This document shows, piece by piece, positions 56,798 to 64,000 of a DNA stretch of 64,000 nt; the stretch's first letter is position 1, and the number at the start of each line of letters is the position of its first letter. The notes beneath the pieces are model-generated. The model had not been told where the DNA came from. It did not search any database and saw only the letters and a program-made list of their open reading frames with translations. The stretch lies in assembly GCA_002405915.1 (NCBI GenBank), contig DHMS01000033.1:108331-172330 (forward strand). Reading direction: 5' to 3'. Both the position numbers and the translations under genes were made by a program. This stretch comes from Christensenella sp. UBA4636. GTDB taxonomy: Bacteria > Bacillota > Clostridia > Christensenellales > Borkfalkiaceae.

Positions 56798-59305
56798 ATG
56801 AAACGGACTATTTCTTTTATCCTCTCCCTCGCAAGCTTATTTTTGATTGTCGGAGGGGCTTACGACTTACAAATAAATAAAAAAACGACCGAGGCGCACG
56901 CCTTAGAACGGGTTTCGACTTCCGTTATCTCCCCCGCCTCGTACCCGGAATACCTCGAACTTTCCTCCCCCGTTGACGTTTTCGTCGACGGAGAACCTAC
57001 CGACGGCGACTACGTTTTAGCCATAGCCGAACCGCACAAAATCTTCGTCTACAAAAACGGCGTTTACACAAGCTATCCGCTTACCGAGTACACCGTGTCT
57101 AAGCTTGCCGTGTTCGGCGATTACGTAATCTTCCTTTCAAGCTCGGGCATCTACTATTTTTCGACCGAAACGCCCGCGGAAAGCTTTGAAGTTATAGATT
57201 CCGGCGTGAAATCGGCAAACAGTTTCGTTTTGACGGCAAGCCTCTTAATAGTCAACCCGTCGAGCGAAATACGCTCTTACGAAGTCGTAACTGCAGAAAC
57301 TTCCCTTCAATTTATTCCTAAAAACTCTTCGAGCCTTAATTACACGCCCTCGTGCTTGGCTTACGACAACGGCAGCACCTATTACTTTTTCGAAAAGACT
57401 TTAAGGCGTTTTTCAATGGACACGCCCGTTGAAATCGCGCGAAATTTGAAAGAGCCGCGTTACGCGGTCGCAGGCAACGGTTACGTTTATTTTTCTTCGG
57501 CGGACGGCATTTACGCCGTAGACCTCGCCACGGGAAAAGCCCCCGCAGACCCCATTGTGCCGACAAGCTCCGTAAACGCCCTTTCAAGCCTCGTTTCGCC
57601 CCAAGGTCTATTCCTTTACGGCAAGTCGCTTTACATATGCGACAGTTCGATTGACGCCGTAATGGTAATAAATATCGATACAAACGAGTTTACGAATTTC
57701 GCGATAACCGCGCGCGGAGATTTGCCCAACAGAGTGACCTCTCAACCCAAAGCAATCGCCGCAAACGACTTGTCGCTTTTTATCCTCGACGATTCGCAAG
57801 TTAAAATTTACGATTTGAACGCAAAAACTTTCACCGCCGAAAAATTAGAAGGCGTAGGCGGAAGCGACAAAATCGCCGCGACCGCTTCCTCTCTTTTGGT
57901 AGCCTCGGGCGACGATTTAAACCTTTTCAAGCTAAATCAATCGGGAACATACGAACGCGCGGAAATTTTAAGCGACACGGCAAACTACCGCAACGTTACG
58001 GCGATTTGCGCGTACGACAAGAATTTTTATTTTATAAACAACGAGCTTTTAGACAGCGTTTCCCATGCGGTTATTTACGAAGTCGACGTTACCACCCGCA
58101 CGATAAAACGCCTTGCAGACATCAAAGGCACGGGCGAGCTTATAACTTCCGACGTGTTCGGTCGCCTTTACGCCACCGTTTATTCCAACGGCGAATATAA
58201 AGTTTTCGGCAGCGAAGAAAACGTTTTCACCGAAAACGGCTTGCTCCTTTCGACTACAGTAAAACCGTTAGCCTCTTTCGTCGATATCGAGGGCACCGTG
58301 TTTTTACTCTCGGAAGCAAATAAAATAACGGCGGTAACGACCGACAAAACTTCCACGAAGACGGAATACGAACTCTCCCTTTCTCAAAACTTGCCAGCCT
58401 TAACCGCGCTCGACGCTTGCCTCGTTCCCGCTTCCGACAAAACCTTTTTCCTTTATAAAGGCTTCGTCCTCACGGCTTCGACCTCTCTTAACGTTGCCAC
58501 CCCCGAAAAGCTTTCCGTTCCCGAAGATTATTCGGTCGAACTCAACAAAAAGCCCGAAAAGGTATCGATAGCCGAAAACGCCCGCTATTTCGGCGTAGAC
58601 CTTGCAAAGACCGCCGAAAAGAACGTTTTCGAATACGTCGGCTACGGCGCGGAAGAAACCGAAAAGGAATATCTCTTGCTTGCCGAAACCGACCGTTACG
58701 CATTAGTTACGAGCAACGAAAAATCCGCCGTCGTCCGCAAAGACGATATCATCAAAATTTCCGACGGCATAACCGAAAAGAAAGGTAAATATTACCTCGT
58801 AACGGACGTAAACGCCTACTCTTACCCCGTCGCCCGCGACCCCTTCGCCAAGTTTTGTTTAAGCTACAACGAGCAAATCGAAGCGTTAGGCACAATCGCC
58901 TTGAACGGCAAAAGCTTCACTCTCGTAAAGCGCGGCGAGGACGAGGGCTACGTTCCCTCCTCGATGCTCAAATCGGCAATCGCGGCGGACTCCACCCCAC
59001 ACGAATATTACACGGCGGCGGTAGGCAGAAGCGGCGCAAAAGTTTATTCCGACGAAGCCTTAACCGAAGAAGTAGGCTTTTTTAACCCATCAACGGATAT
59101 TTTCGTTTTAAAAGACGACGGCAAAATCGCCGCCGTTCTATACGAAGGCAAGGTTTGCTATCTCGACTCCACGCTCCTAAAACCGCACGGCTATTACGCT
59201 ATAAGGTATCTTTTAGTCGTCGTAATCTTAGTTTTCGCCCTCTTCTCCACGGGCTACTATCTCATCAAAACCCGCGTGTTCAAAAAGAAGAACGAAGAAG
59301 CCTAA
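56798..59305 (+). CDS. Large membrane-anchored surface protein with propeller-like and SH3-like parts
   Basis: This 835-aa protein has a signal peptide (residues 1-35), then about 600 residues of short beta-strand repeats ('GDYVLAIAEPHKIFVYKNGVY', 'KLAVFGDYVIFLSSSGIYYFS', 'LYICDSSIDAVMVINIDTN') of the beta-propeller (NHL/YncE-like) kind. SH3-like segments ('YGYVPSSML'-type) and a C-terminal membrane span ('YAIRYLLVVVILVFALFSTGYYLI') with a Lys/Glu tail follow. It is probably displayed outside and anchored at the C-terminus. Its domain layout parallels the 248-aa protein at 54904, with which it brackets the phage regulator. No enzymatic motif was found. Confidence 0.65.
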   Translation: MKRTISFILSLASLFLIVGGAYDLQINKKTTEAHALERVSTSVISPASYPEYLELSSPVDVFVDGEPTDGDYVLAIAEPHKIFVYKNGVYTSYPLTEYTVSKLAVFGDYVIFLSSSGIYYFSTETPAESFEVIDSGVKSANSFVLTASLLIVNPSSEIRSYEVVTAETSLQFIPKNSSSLNYTPSCLAYDNGSTYYFFEKTLRRFSMDTPVEIARNLKEPRYAVAGNGYVYFSSADGIYAVDLATGKAPADPIVPTSSVNALSSLVSPQGLFLYGKSLYICDSSIDAVMVINIDTNEFTNFAITARGDLPNRVTSQPKAIAANDLSLFILDDSQVKIYDLNAKTFTAEKLEGVGGSDKIAATASSLLVASGDDLNLFKLNQSGTYERAEILSDTANYRNVTAICAYDKNFYFINNELLDSVSHAVIYEVDVTTRTIKRLADIKGTGELITSDVFGRLYATVYSNGEYKVFGSEENVFTENGLLLSTTVKPLASFVDIEGTVFLLSEANKITAVTTDKTSTKTEYELSLSQNLPALTALDACLVPASDKTFFLYKGFVLTASTSLNVATPEKLSVPEDYSVELNKKPEKVSIAENARYFGVDLAKTAEKNVFEYVGYGAEETEKEYLLLAETDRYALVTSNEKSAVVRKDDIIKISDGITEKKGKYYLVTDVNAYSYPVARDPFAKFCLSYNEQIEALGTIALNGKSFTLVKRGEDEGYVPSSMLKSAIAADSTPHEYYTAAVGRSGAKVYSDEALTEEVGFFNPSTDIFVLKDDGKIAAVLYEGKVCYLDSTLLKPHGYYAIRYLLVVVILVFALFSTGYYLIKTRVFKKKNEEA

Positions 59306-59314
59306 ACGTAAAAA

Positions 59315-59338
59315 CTTGCAGGGGGTACCCCCTGCAAG
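59315..59338. repeat. Perfect 24-bp palindrome
   Basis: A perfect palindrome with 12-bp arms (CTTGCAGGGGGT and complement) and no loop begins 10 nt after the surface-protein stop. No T-run follows, so a simple terminator role is doubtful; it might be a protein-binding site or repeat element. Confidence 0.7.
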
Positions 59339-59416
59339 CCTAAATTTAAAAAATTATATTTCTGTAAATTCTTTTTTTCAGAAACTACACCCCAACATTT
59401 AACAAAGAACCAAAAG

Positions 59417-59473
59417 GGTTCTATAATAAAAGTTGAGGTGTTTTTTTTGCGCCCCAACTTTTATTATAGAACC
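59417..59473. repeat. Long inverted repeat with competing third arm
   Basis: Arms at 59417-59438 and 59452-59473 are complementary over about 20 bp with one mismatch, around a T-rich loop, and a T-run follows on the plus strand. AGAACC at 59407-59412 can pair with GGTTCT (59417-59422) instead of the distal arm. It can therefore act as a terminator with an alternative fold. TATAAT falls inside the stem. Confidence 0.65.
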
Positions 59474-59485
59474 TGTTTTTCTCAA

Positions 59486-59519
59486 AAAAATCGCCTTTCC
59501 CGTAAGAAAGACGATTTTT
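59486..59519. terminator. Bidirectional terminator before the beta-helix gene
   Basis: AAAAATCG (59486-59493) pairs with CGATTTTT (59512-59519), with an inner CTTTC/GAAAG pairing. It serves the minus-strand lipoprotein gene ending at 59544 and the plus-strand side. Confidence 0.8.
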
Positions 59520-59543
59520 CAATGCTATTTAGTTACTTTTTAT

Positions 59544-61217
59544 TTACTTCCCGCAGAAAAAGCCTAAGGCGTTCGAATACGGGTTGCCGAAAAAGTCCTT
59601 GACTTGGTTGACTTCTCGCGCCATGCCGAACGCGGGAGAAGAAGATTTTAACTTAAAGTTGTCGGCAAAGCTTCTGCCCGTGCGCGCCGCCACGTCGGAA
59701 TCGGAATACGCGGAGACAAACTGCGGGTCGACGTACAAGCCGTCCGTGTTAGCCGTCTTAAACGCCTCTAAATTCGATATTTTGCCGTTAGCCGAGGAAT
59801 AAACCAAGTTGTTGCTTACAAGCGCGTTTTTAGTGTCTGCAATCTCGAATTTTGCGTTTGCGGACATATTGTAAATAATGTTGTTGTAAAATTCGAAGTT
59901 GCGCTCTCCGTTGCTCTTCAAGATAATCGGAGAAGTTTCCGCAGAAATTACGAACGTATTGTTGTAAAGCGAAACGTTCTTCGCCTCATAGTTAATGTAA
60001 ACTATGCCCTTGTTGCCGTAATCGTGAACGGAAAGATTGTATCTTACCGTAACTTTATCGGCAACGCCCCGGTCGTTCAAAGTCGTGCAGTTCAAAAACA
60101 AGCCGAAAGCGTTGTCATGGCTGTAATTGTACTGCCAAACGGTATCGCGGCTCTGCAAGTCCGCGTCAAGCATGCAGCCGTCTTGAAGCGTAACCCCGTC
60201 GGCTTTCGCCTTCGCGCGATTGAAATAGCCTTCGTTGTATTCGATAACCGTACCCGAAACATAAGAAGTGCAGATAGTGTTGCCCGAAACGCACTTTATA
60301 GCCGTTTCGTACATAACGTTGCCCTTTATCTTGCCGCCGGCAAGGTTGCGCGCGAATATGGCGTTTTTGCCGATATAGCAAATCTCGTTGTTTTCGATAT
60401 TTACGTTAAGGTAGGAAAATTTTTCAAAATCGTCGGAATAAGGCGAAACTTTCGTGGTGCCGCTTGCCGTTTGCGGTCTGTACCAAGTGGCGATACCTAC
60501 GTTTTCGACGTTTTTTATCTTGTTTCCTACGATATTAAGCCCGTCGTATCTGCCGTAGCCGTCGAGCGACCAAACGTGTATGCCGCCCGTAACTTTTGAC
60601 GGCATGCTCATACCGCTGTTCGCCGCGTCGGTTATGCCGTGTATGTCGTGAATGTATAAGTTTCTTATCGTAATGTCGCGATAAGTGACTACTTCCTTTT
60701 TGCCTTCGGGGTTTGTTGCGTTGATAAGCACGCCCCTACGGTCGCCTTCTTCGGTCTCTTCGTCGTAAATTTCTAAATTTTCAACCGTAAGATATTCGCA
60801 ATTTTCGATATAAATAACGCCGCTTCCCGATAAATTCGCACCGTTTATCTTGGGCTTTGGCAAGCTTTCGTCGCCGTAAGCGGTAATTAAAACTTCAGCA
60901 ACTTCGGTACCTTTTACGTTTTTGAGTTGAAGTCCGCCGTTAAAAATCGAACCGCGCTTCAAGCCTATTTTATCTCCCGGCTTAATGTCGATCAGCTCGA
61001 TACCGGTCAAGTCGCTGAAAGGCTTTTCTTTGCTTCCGTCGGCGTCGTCCAACGTCGACGTAGAGTCAAAGTAGTAAGTCATTTTTTGCTCGGTTTCTCC
61101 GCCGTTATCACCCGAGGACGAATCGCCGTTCGGACCGTCTCCGACGCACCCGACAAGTGCAAACGCAATAACAAAGGCGCAAACCGCAGCAAGTATTTTT
61201 GATAACAAATTTTTCAT
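59544..61217 (-). CDS. Lipoprotein with right-handed parallel beta-helix (polysaccharide lyase/hydrolase-like)
   Basis: This 557-aa surface lipoprotein has a signal peptide ending A-L-V-G-Cys (C24) and a Ser/Gly-rich linker. It then has many short repeats rich in Asn ('LTVENLEIYDEE', 'ITIRNLYIHDIHG', 'LNIVGNKIKNVENVGI', 'VNIENNEICYIGKNAIF') that form a right-handed parallel beta-helix, the fold of pectate lyases and several polysaccharide enzymes. 'DPQFVSAYS' and 'DNFKLKSSSPAFGM' near the end are typical of such carbohydrate-active proteins. The substrate is not known. It lies downstream of the GH3 gene, so both may degrade the same glycan. Confidence 0.8.
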   Translation of the reverse strand: MKNLLSKILAAVCAFVIAFALVGCVGDGPNGDSSSGDNGGETEQKMTYYFDSTSTLDDADGSKEKPFSDLTGIELIDIKPGDKIGLKRGSIFNGGLQLKNVKGTEVAEVLITAYGDESLPKPKINGANLSGSGVIYIENCEYLTVENLEIYDEETEEGDRRGVLINATNPEGKKEVVTYRDITIRNLYIHDIHGITDAANSGMSMPSKVTGGIHVWSLDGYGRYDGLNIVGNKIKNVENVGIATWYRPQTASGTTKVSPYSDDFEKFSYLNVNIENNEICYIGKNAIFARNLAGGKIKGNVMYETAIKCVSGNTICTSYVSGTVIEYNEGYFNRAKAKADGVTLQDGCMLDADLQSRDTVWQYNYSHDNAFGLFLNCTTLNDRGVADKVTVRYNLSVHDYGNKGIVYINYEAKNVSLYNNTFVISAETSPIILKSNGERNFEFYNNIIYNMSANAKFEIADTKNALVSNNLVYSSANGKISNLEAFKTANTDGLYVDPQFVSAYSDSDVAARTGRSFADNFKLKSSSPAFGMAREVNQVKDFFGNPYSNALGFFCGK

Positions 61218-61345
61218 TTTTACCTCTATTCGTGTATTATTTTTTTAAAGCGATTAACAGCTTTTCCGAAATAACGCGCCCGCCCGATATTTTTTTGTCG
61301 GTTACGGACGCGTAAAAAGGAAGATATAGTAGAGTAAGCTAATTG

Positions 61346-64000
61346 TTAAGCGTTTTCAGTCGTCTTTTTGGCAAACGGGAGCTTATCCCAAACGCTCGTT
61401 AAGATAAACGCGACGGCGGTTAACCCGAAGATAATGCCGAACACTACCTGAACGACGCCTACGGCGTTCATCCAAGCGGGTGTAATCGTTATATAACGAG
61501 TGCTTGCCGTTACGCCGTTCATTGCGTAAGAATTGACGACAACGTAAAGTATTTTATGCGCTTCTTCTCTCATGGCATTAGCAAGCTTGCCGTAACCCGT
61601 TTTGTATTGATTGAGCGGAGAGTCTGCCGCACTCTTAACCGCCAAGTCGCCGTCGGGGAGAGCCGAGCCGCCCAAAATTCCGCCGGCTAAGTCCATATAG
61701 TTAGACTGCCAATAGTCGGAAACGGCAAAACCTTTCATACCGAATTCGTTGCGAAGAACGGTATTGATAAAGCCGTGCTGGCTCGTCCAGTCAACGCCGA
61801 TACGATTAAAGCCCGTCATAACGTTTTCCGCGCCGCCTTCGATAATACCTATTTCGAAAGGCTTCAAGTAAATTTCTCTTATCGTCTGCTCGTTCGCCCA
61901 GGTGTTCACGCCCTCACGGTTGTGTTCCTGTTCGTTCAAAACGGCATGTTTTAGGTAAACGTAAATGCCTTTTTCTCTTATGCCGCGAATTTCCGCCGCG
62001 GTTGTTTTACCGGACAAAAATCCGTCCTCGGAATAATATTCGAAAGCTCTGCCGTTGTACGCGCCACGGTGAATGTTCGCGCCCGGTCCGTACAATCCGG
62101 AGTAACCAGCCCAGAGGCAGTCCTCGCCGATAGCGTTGCCGAGTTCTTCGATAAGTTCCTCGTTCATCGTCGCAGCCATGAGTGCGGCGCAAGGATAAGC
62201 AACCGGCGAAGTGTCTTTGTCGGGGTCGTCGTAAAGGAACGCATATCTGAGTTCCGCAACGCCTGCGTTGGAAGAATATCTGTATGCGTCCTCGCCCGCG
62301 CTCGTCGCGCCTACGGGTCCGAGCGCGCCGTTGCCGTCGATGGTTTCGGTTTTTATTTCCAAGCCCCAGGTTTTTCTAAGTCCGTTGGAAAGAAGCATAA
62401 CGGTATCTTCCCAAGTAAGCTGGTCGAGAATTTCTTCCCATCTTTCGTCGTCGTATTCTACTTTTTCAAGCTTGCCGTCTTTTATCGAAAGGAGCGAGCC
62501 GAGAGTCTTGTCGTATGTGCCGTCGCCGTAAGTCGGGTAAGCAACGTCGTCTTTTTGTAGCTTGGTCGAGCCTTTTGCCGCGTCGGACGCCATTTTAGCG
62601 GTAGCCGTAACCTTAACTTCGTTGTTTAATCTTTCGTGAGTTTTTGTCAAGCCCAATTTGACCGTGCCTTCCCAGTTGCTTCTCGTCATGTAAGTAACGG
62701 AGTTACTGCCCTTGCCTTCGTAACGGTTAAGGTCCGCGTCGTCGAAAGCGTTGGTTATTTTATTGCCGGTAGCCGCGGACGTAGCGTAGGTTTTGTCGTC
62801 GAAAGTCTTAGCAAATTTCTTCGTCATCGACGTTTCGCCGTCGTCCGTCATGCCGTCGGACTTCTTTTTACCCTTAGCGGCTAAAACGTTGTTTACTGCT
62901 TCGTGCGCGTTCTTGGCGGCGGTGAAGTAATAATCGCCCGCATCAAGGATATAAGTTTTTGCTTTATTCGAGTCGTAAGAAGCAAGTTCGCTGCCCTTTA
63001 TTTCGATAGTAACGGGTTGGCTTGCGCCCGGCGCGAGTTCTTCGGTTTTTGCAAACCCCGCAAAATCGATTGCCGATTTTTCAATGCCGTTTTGCTTGTC
63101 GTAATCGGTATAAGGCTTCTGCAAGTAAATCTGCACCGCCTCTTTACCCTTGCTGTTGCCTACGTTTTTAACGGTGACTTTCGCCGTGTAAACGTCGGTT
63201 TTTTCGTTGTATTCGACGTCGAAATCGTAATATTCGAATTCCGTATAGCTAAGTCCGAAGCCGAACGGGTATTTGACTACTTCGTTATAATTGAACGTTC
63301 CCGCGTTCGCCGTCTTCAAAACGGAATCTTCGTAACGCGTTTCGGTGTAGCGATAGCCGTTGTAAATGCCTTCCTGGTAAACGAGGTATTTTGTCGACTT
63401 AATGCCGCCCGGTACCGTTTCGCCCGCGTTCGCGAATTCGCCGAAGTTAGCGTATACGGGGTTAAAGTAATGTTCTACCCAATAAGTGTCGGTGAGCTTG
63501 CCGCTCGGGCTTACTCCGGTTAAAATCTTGCCGATACCTCTCGTACCGGTCGCGCCGCCTTCGCCTACCCACAAAACGGCGTCTATGCCGTATTCGGCGT
63601 TGTCTACGTAGTCGCACTGAACTTGGTTAACGGAGTTCAAAAGGATAACTATTTTTTTGATTTTTCCCGAATCTTTAAGGGATTTCATTCCTTTAAGCAC
63701 GGAAATTTCGTTGGGAGAAAGTTCAAGATAATCGCCGTTCGTCGTGTCGGAAGAAGAGCCGCCGTTCATGTAAAGGTCGGTTGCCTCCGTGCCGTAACGC
63801 GAAAGAACGAATATGCCCGCTTCCGCCGCTTCGTCTCTGCCCGAGCCGATAGCGTTCCAAGGAACGTCCTTAATAGCATAAGTAGCCTTATCCGAGCTTG
63901 TGTTGCTGTTATGGTCGGCTTTGTATTGAACGTTATCCGCGTTTGCCGTGTAGAAGTTCCAGAGTGCTTCGTTTACGACAAGTCCCGCTTCGGTAAGCCC
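61346..64000 (-). CDS. Domain-permuted GH3 beta-glucosidase with C-terminal membrane anchor (partial)
   Basis: 884 residues are visible; the 5' end lies beyond base 64000, and the frame is open to the edge. The GH3 parts appear in permuted order: the C-terminal-type domain first ('VLWVGEGGATGTRGIGKILTGVSPSGKL', 'YPFGFGLSYTEFEY'), then a fibronectin-III-like domain ('TVKNVGNSKGKEAVQIYLQKP'), then the TIM-barrel domain with 'YLKHAVLNEQEHNREG', 'NVMTGFNRIG' and the nucleophile Asp in 'FAVSDYW' (codon 61715-61717). Ruminococcus albus and Butyrivibrio glucosidases of GH3 also have this order. A C-terminal span ('VVFGIIFGLTAVAFILTSVW') anchors it. The lipoprotein enzyme is encoded 128 nt downstream. 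Confidence 0.88.
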   Translation of the reverse strand, partial: GLTEAGLVVNEALWNFYTANADNVQYKADHNSNTSSDKATYAIKDVPWNAIGSGRDEAAEAGIFVLSRYGTEATDLYMNGGSSSDTTNGDYLELSPNEISVLKGMKSLKDSGKIKKIVILLNSVNQVQCDYVDNAEYGIDAVLWVGEGGATGTRGIGKILTGVSPSGKLTDTYWVEHYFNPVYANFGEFANAGETVPGGIKSTKYLVYQEGIYNGYRYTETRYEDSVLKTANAGTFNYNEVVKYPFGFGLSYTEFEYYDFDVEYNEKTDVYTAKVTVKNVGNSKGKEAVQIYLQKPYTDYDKQNGIEKSAIDFAGFAKTEELAPGASQPVTIEIKGSELASYDSNKAKTYILDAGDYYFTAAKNAHEAVNNVLAAKGKKKSDGMTDDGETSMTKKFAKTFDDKTYATSAATGNKITNAFDDADLNRYEGKGSNSVTYMTRSNWEGTVKLGLTKTHERLNNEVKVTATAKMASDAAKGSTKLQKDDVAYPTYGDGTYDKTLGSLLSIKDGKLEKVEYDDERWEEILDQLTWEDTVMLLSNGLRKTWGLEIKTETIDGNGALGPVGATSAGEDAYRYSSNAGVAELRYAFLYDDPDKDTSPVAYPCAALMAATMNEELIEELGNAIGEDCLWAGYSGLYGPGANIHRGAYNGRAFEYYSEDGFLSGKTTAAEIRGIREKGIYVYLKHAVLNEQEHNREGVNTWANEQTIREIYLKPFEIGIIEGGAENVMTGFNRIGVDWTSQHGFINTVLRNEFGMKGFAVSDYWQSNYMDLAGGILGGSALPDGDLAVKSAADSPLNQYKTGYGKLANAMREEAHKILYVVVNSYAMNGVTASTRYITITPAWMNAVGVVQVVFGIIFGLTAVAFILTSVWDKLPFAKKTTENA

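Noticed and set aside
61346..64000. GH3 gene broken in two and rejoined
   Set aside because: The domain order matches a known permutation in related GH3 enzymes and the frame is intact.
9..64000. tRNA or rRNA genes
   Set aside because: No cloverleaf with conserved TTC and CCA-end signals or rRNA sequence was recognised on either strand by reading; a tRNAscan run could still find one.

Overview
The window looks like one stretch of chromosome from an uncultured anaerobic Bacillota (Clostridia-like, probably gut) bacterium. The reasons are a Gram-positive style dcw cluster with DivIB, FtsA and a SpoVD/FtsI-type PBP, a MurE carrying the DNPR motif of meso-diaminopimelate enzymes, WXG100 proteins with FtsK-type ATPases, consensus SigA-type promoters (TTGACA-17-TATAAT) and AGGAGG ribosome sites. 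The exact lineage cannot be fixed from sequence reading alone. No rRNA, tRNA or CRISPR array was seen.

Layout. 1-5500: a RelB/ParE-like toxin-antitoxin pair, a metNIQ methionine importer behind a short Met-containing leader ORF and terminator, an acetyltransferase, and a Doc-like toxin preceded by a 34-aa partner. 5500-10200: an iron-sulfur flavoprotein, an ABC exporter, TypA, then an array of five small hairpins. 10220-19614 (minus): a seven-gene operon that resembles a type VII secretion system. It has a WXG100 protein, three other small or helical proteins, two FtsK-like ATPases without visible membrane segments, and a coiled-coil protein with about nine membrane spans. Its promoter has a palindromic operator. 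19730-36140 (minus): the division and cell wall cluster mraZ-rsmH-ftsL-pbp-murE-mraY-murD-ftsW-murA-divIB-ftsA-ftsZ. Its last gene is remarkable: an acidic, disordered extension of about 750 codons is fused in frame ahead of ftsZ, and both the long and the ordinary FtsZ start have strong ribosome sites. A structured RNA-like element plus terminator splits ftsL from the PBP gene.

36167-45000: murI, rpsT, a ferritin-like protein, a TetR regulator facing an internally deleted ABC ATPase, an AbiE toxin-antitoxin module between two 62-bp imperfect direct repeats, an M18 aminopeptidase and a short-chain dehydrogenase. 45103-54824 (minus): a compact phage head-assembly cassette (TerL, small gene, zinc ribbon, portal, scaffold, coat, gp4-like, gp10-like propeller, two more) in the order of phage P22. 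No integrase, tape measure or lysis genes are visible. A sigma-region-4-like/AT-hook protein and two SH3-like membrane proteins sit beside it. 56798-64000: a large surface protein, a cluster of strong inverted repeats, a lipoprotein beta-helix enzyme and a domain-permuted, membrane-anchored GH3 glucosidase that runs off the right edge.

The candidates most worth following up are the type VII-like operon, the two-start giant FtsZ and the P22-order capsid cassette. Heptamer repeats (TTTCAAY) and other short repeats are scattered through the intergenic regions.
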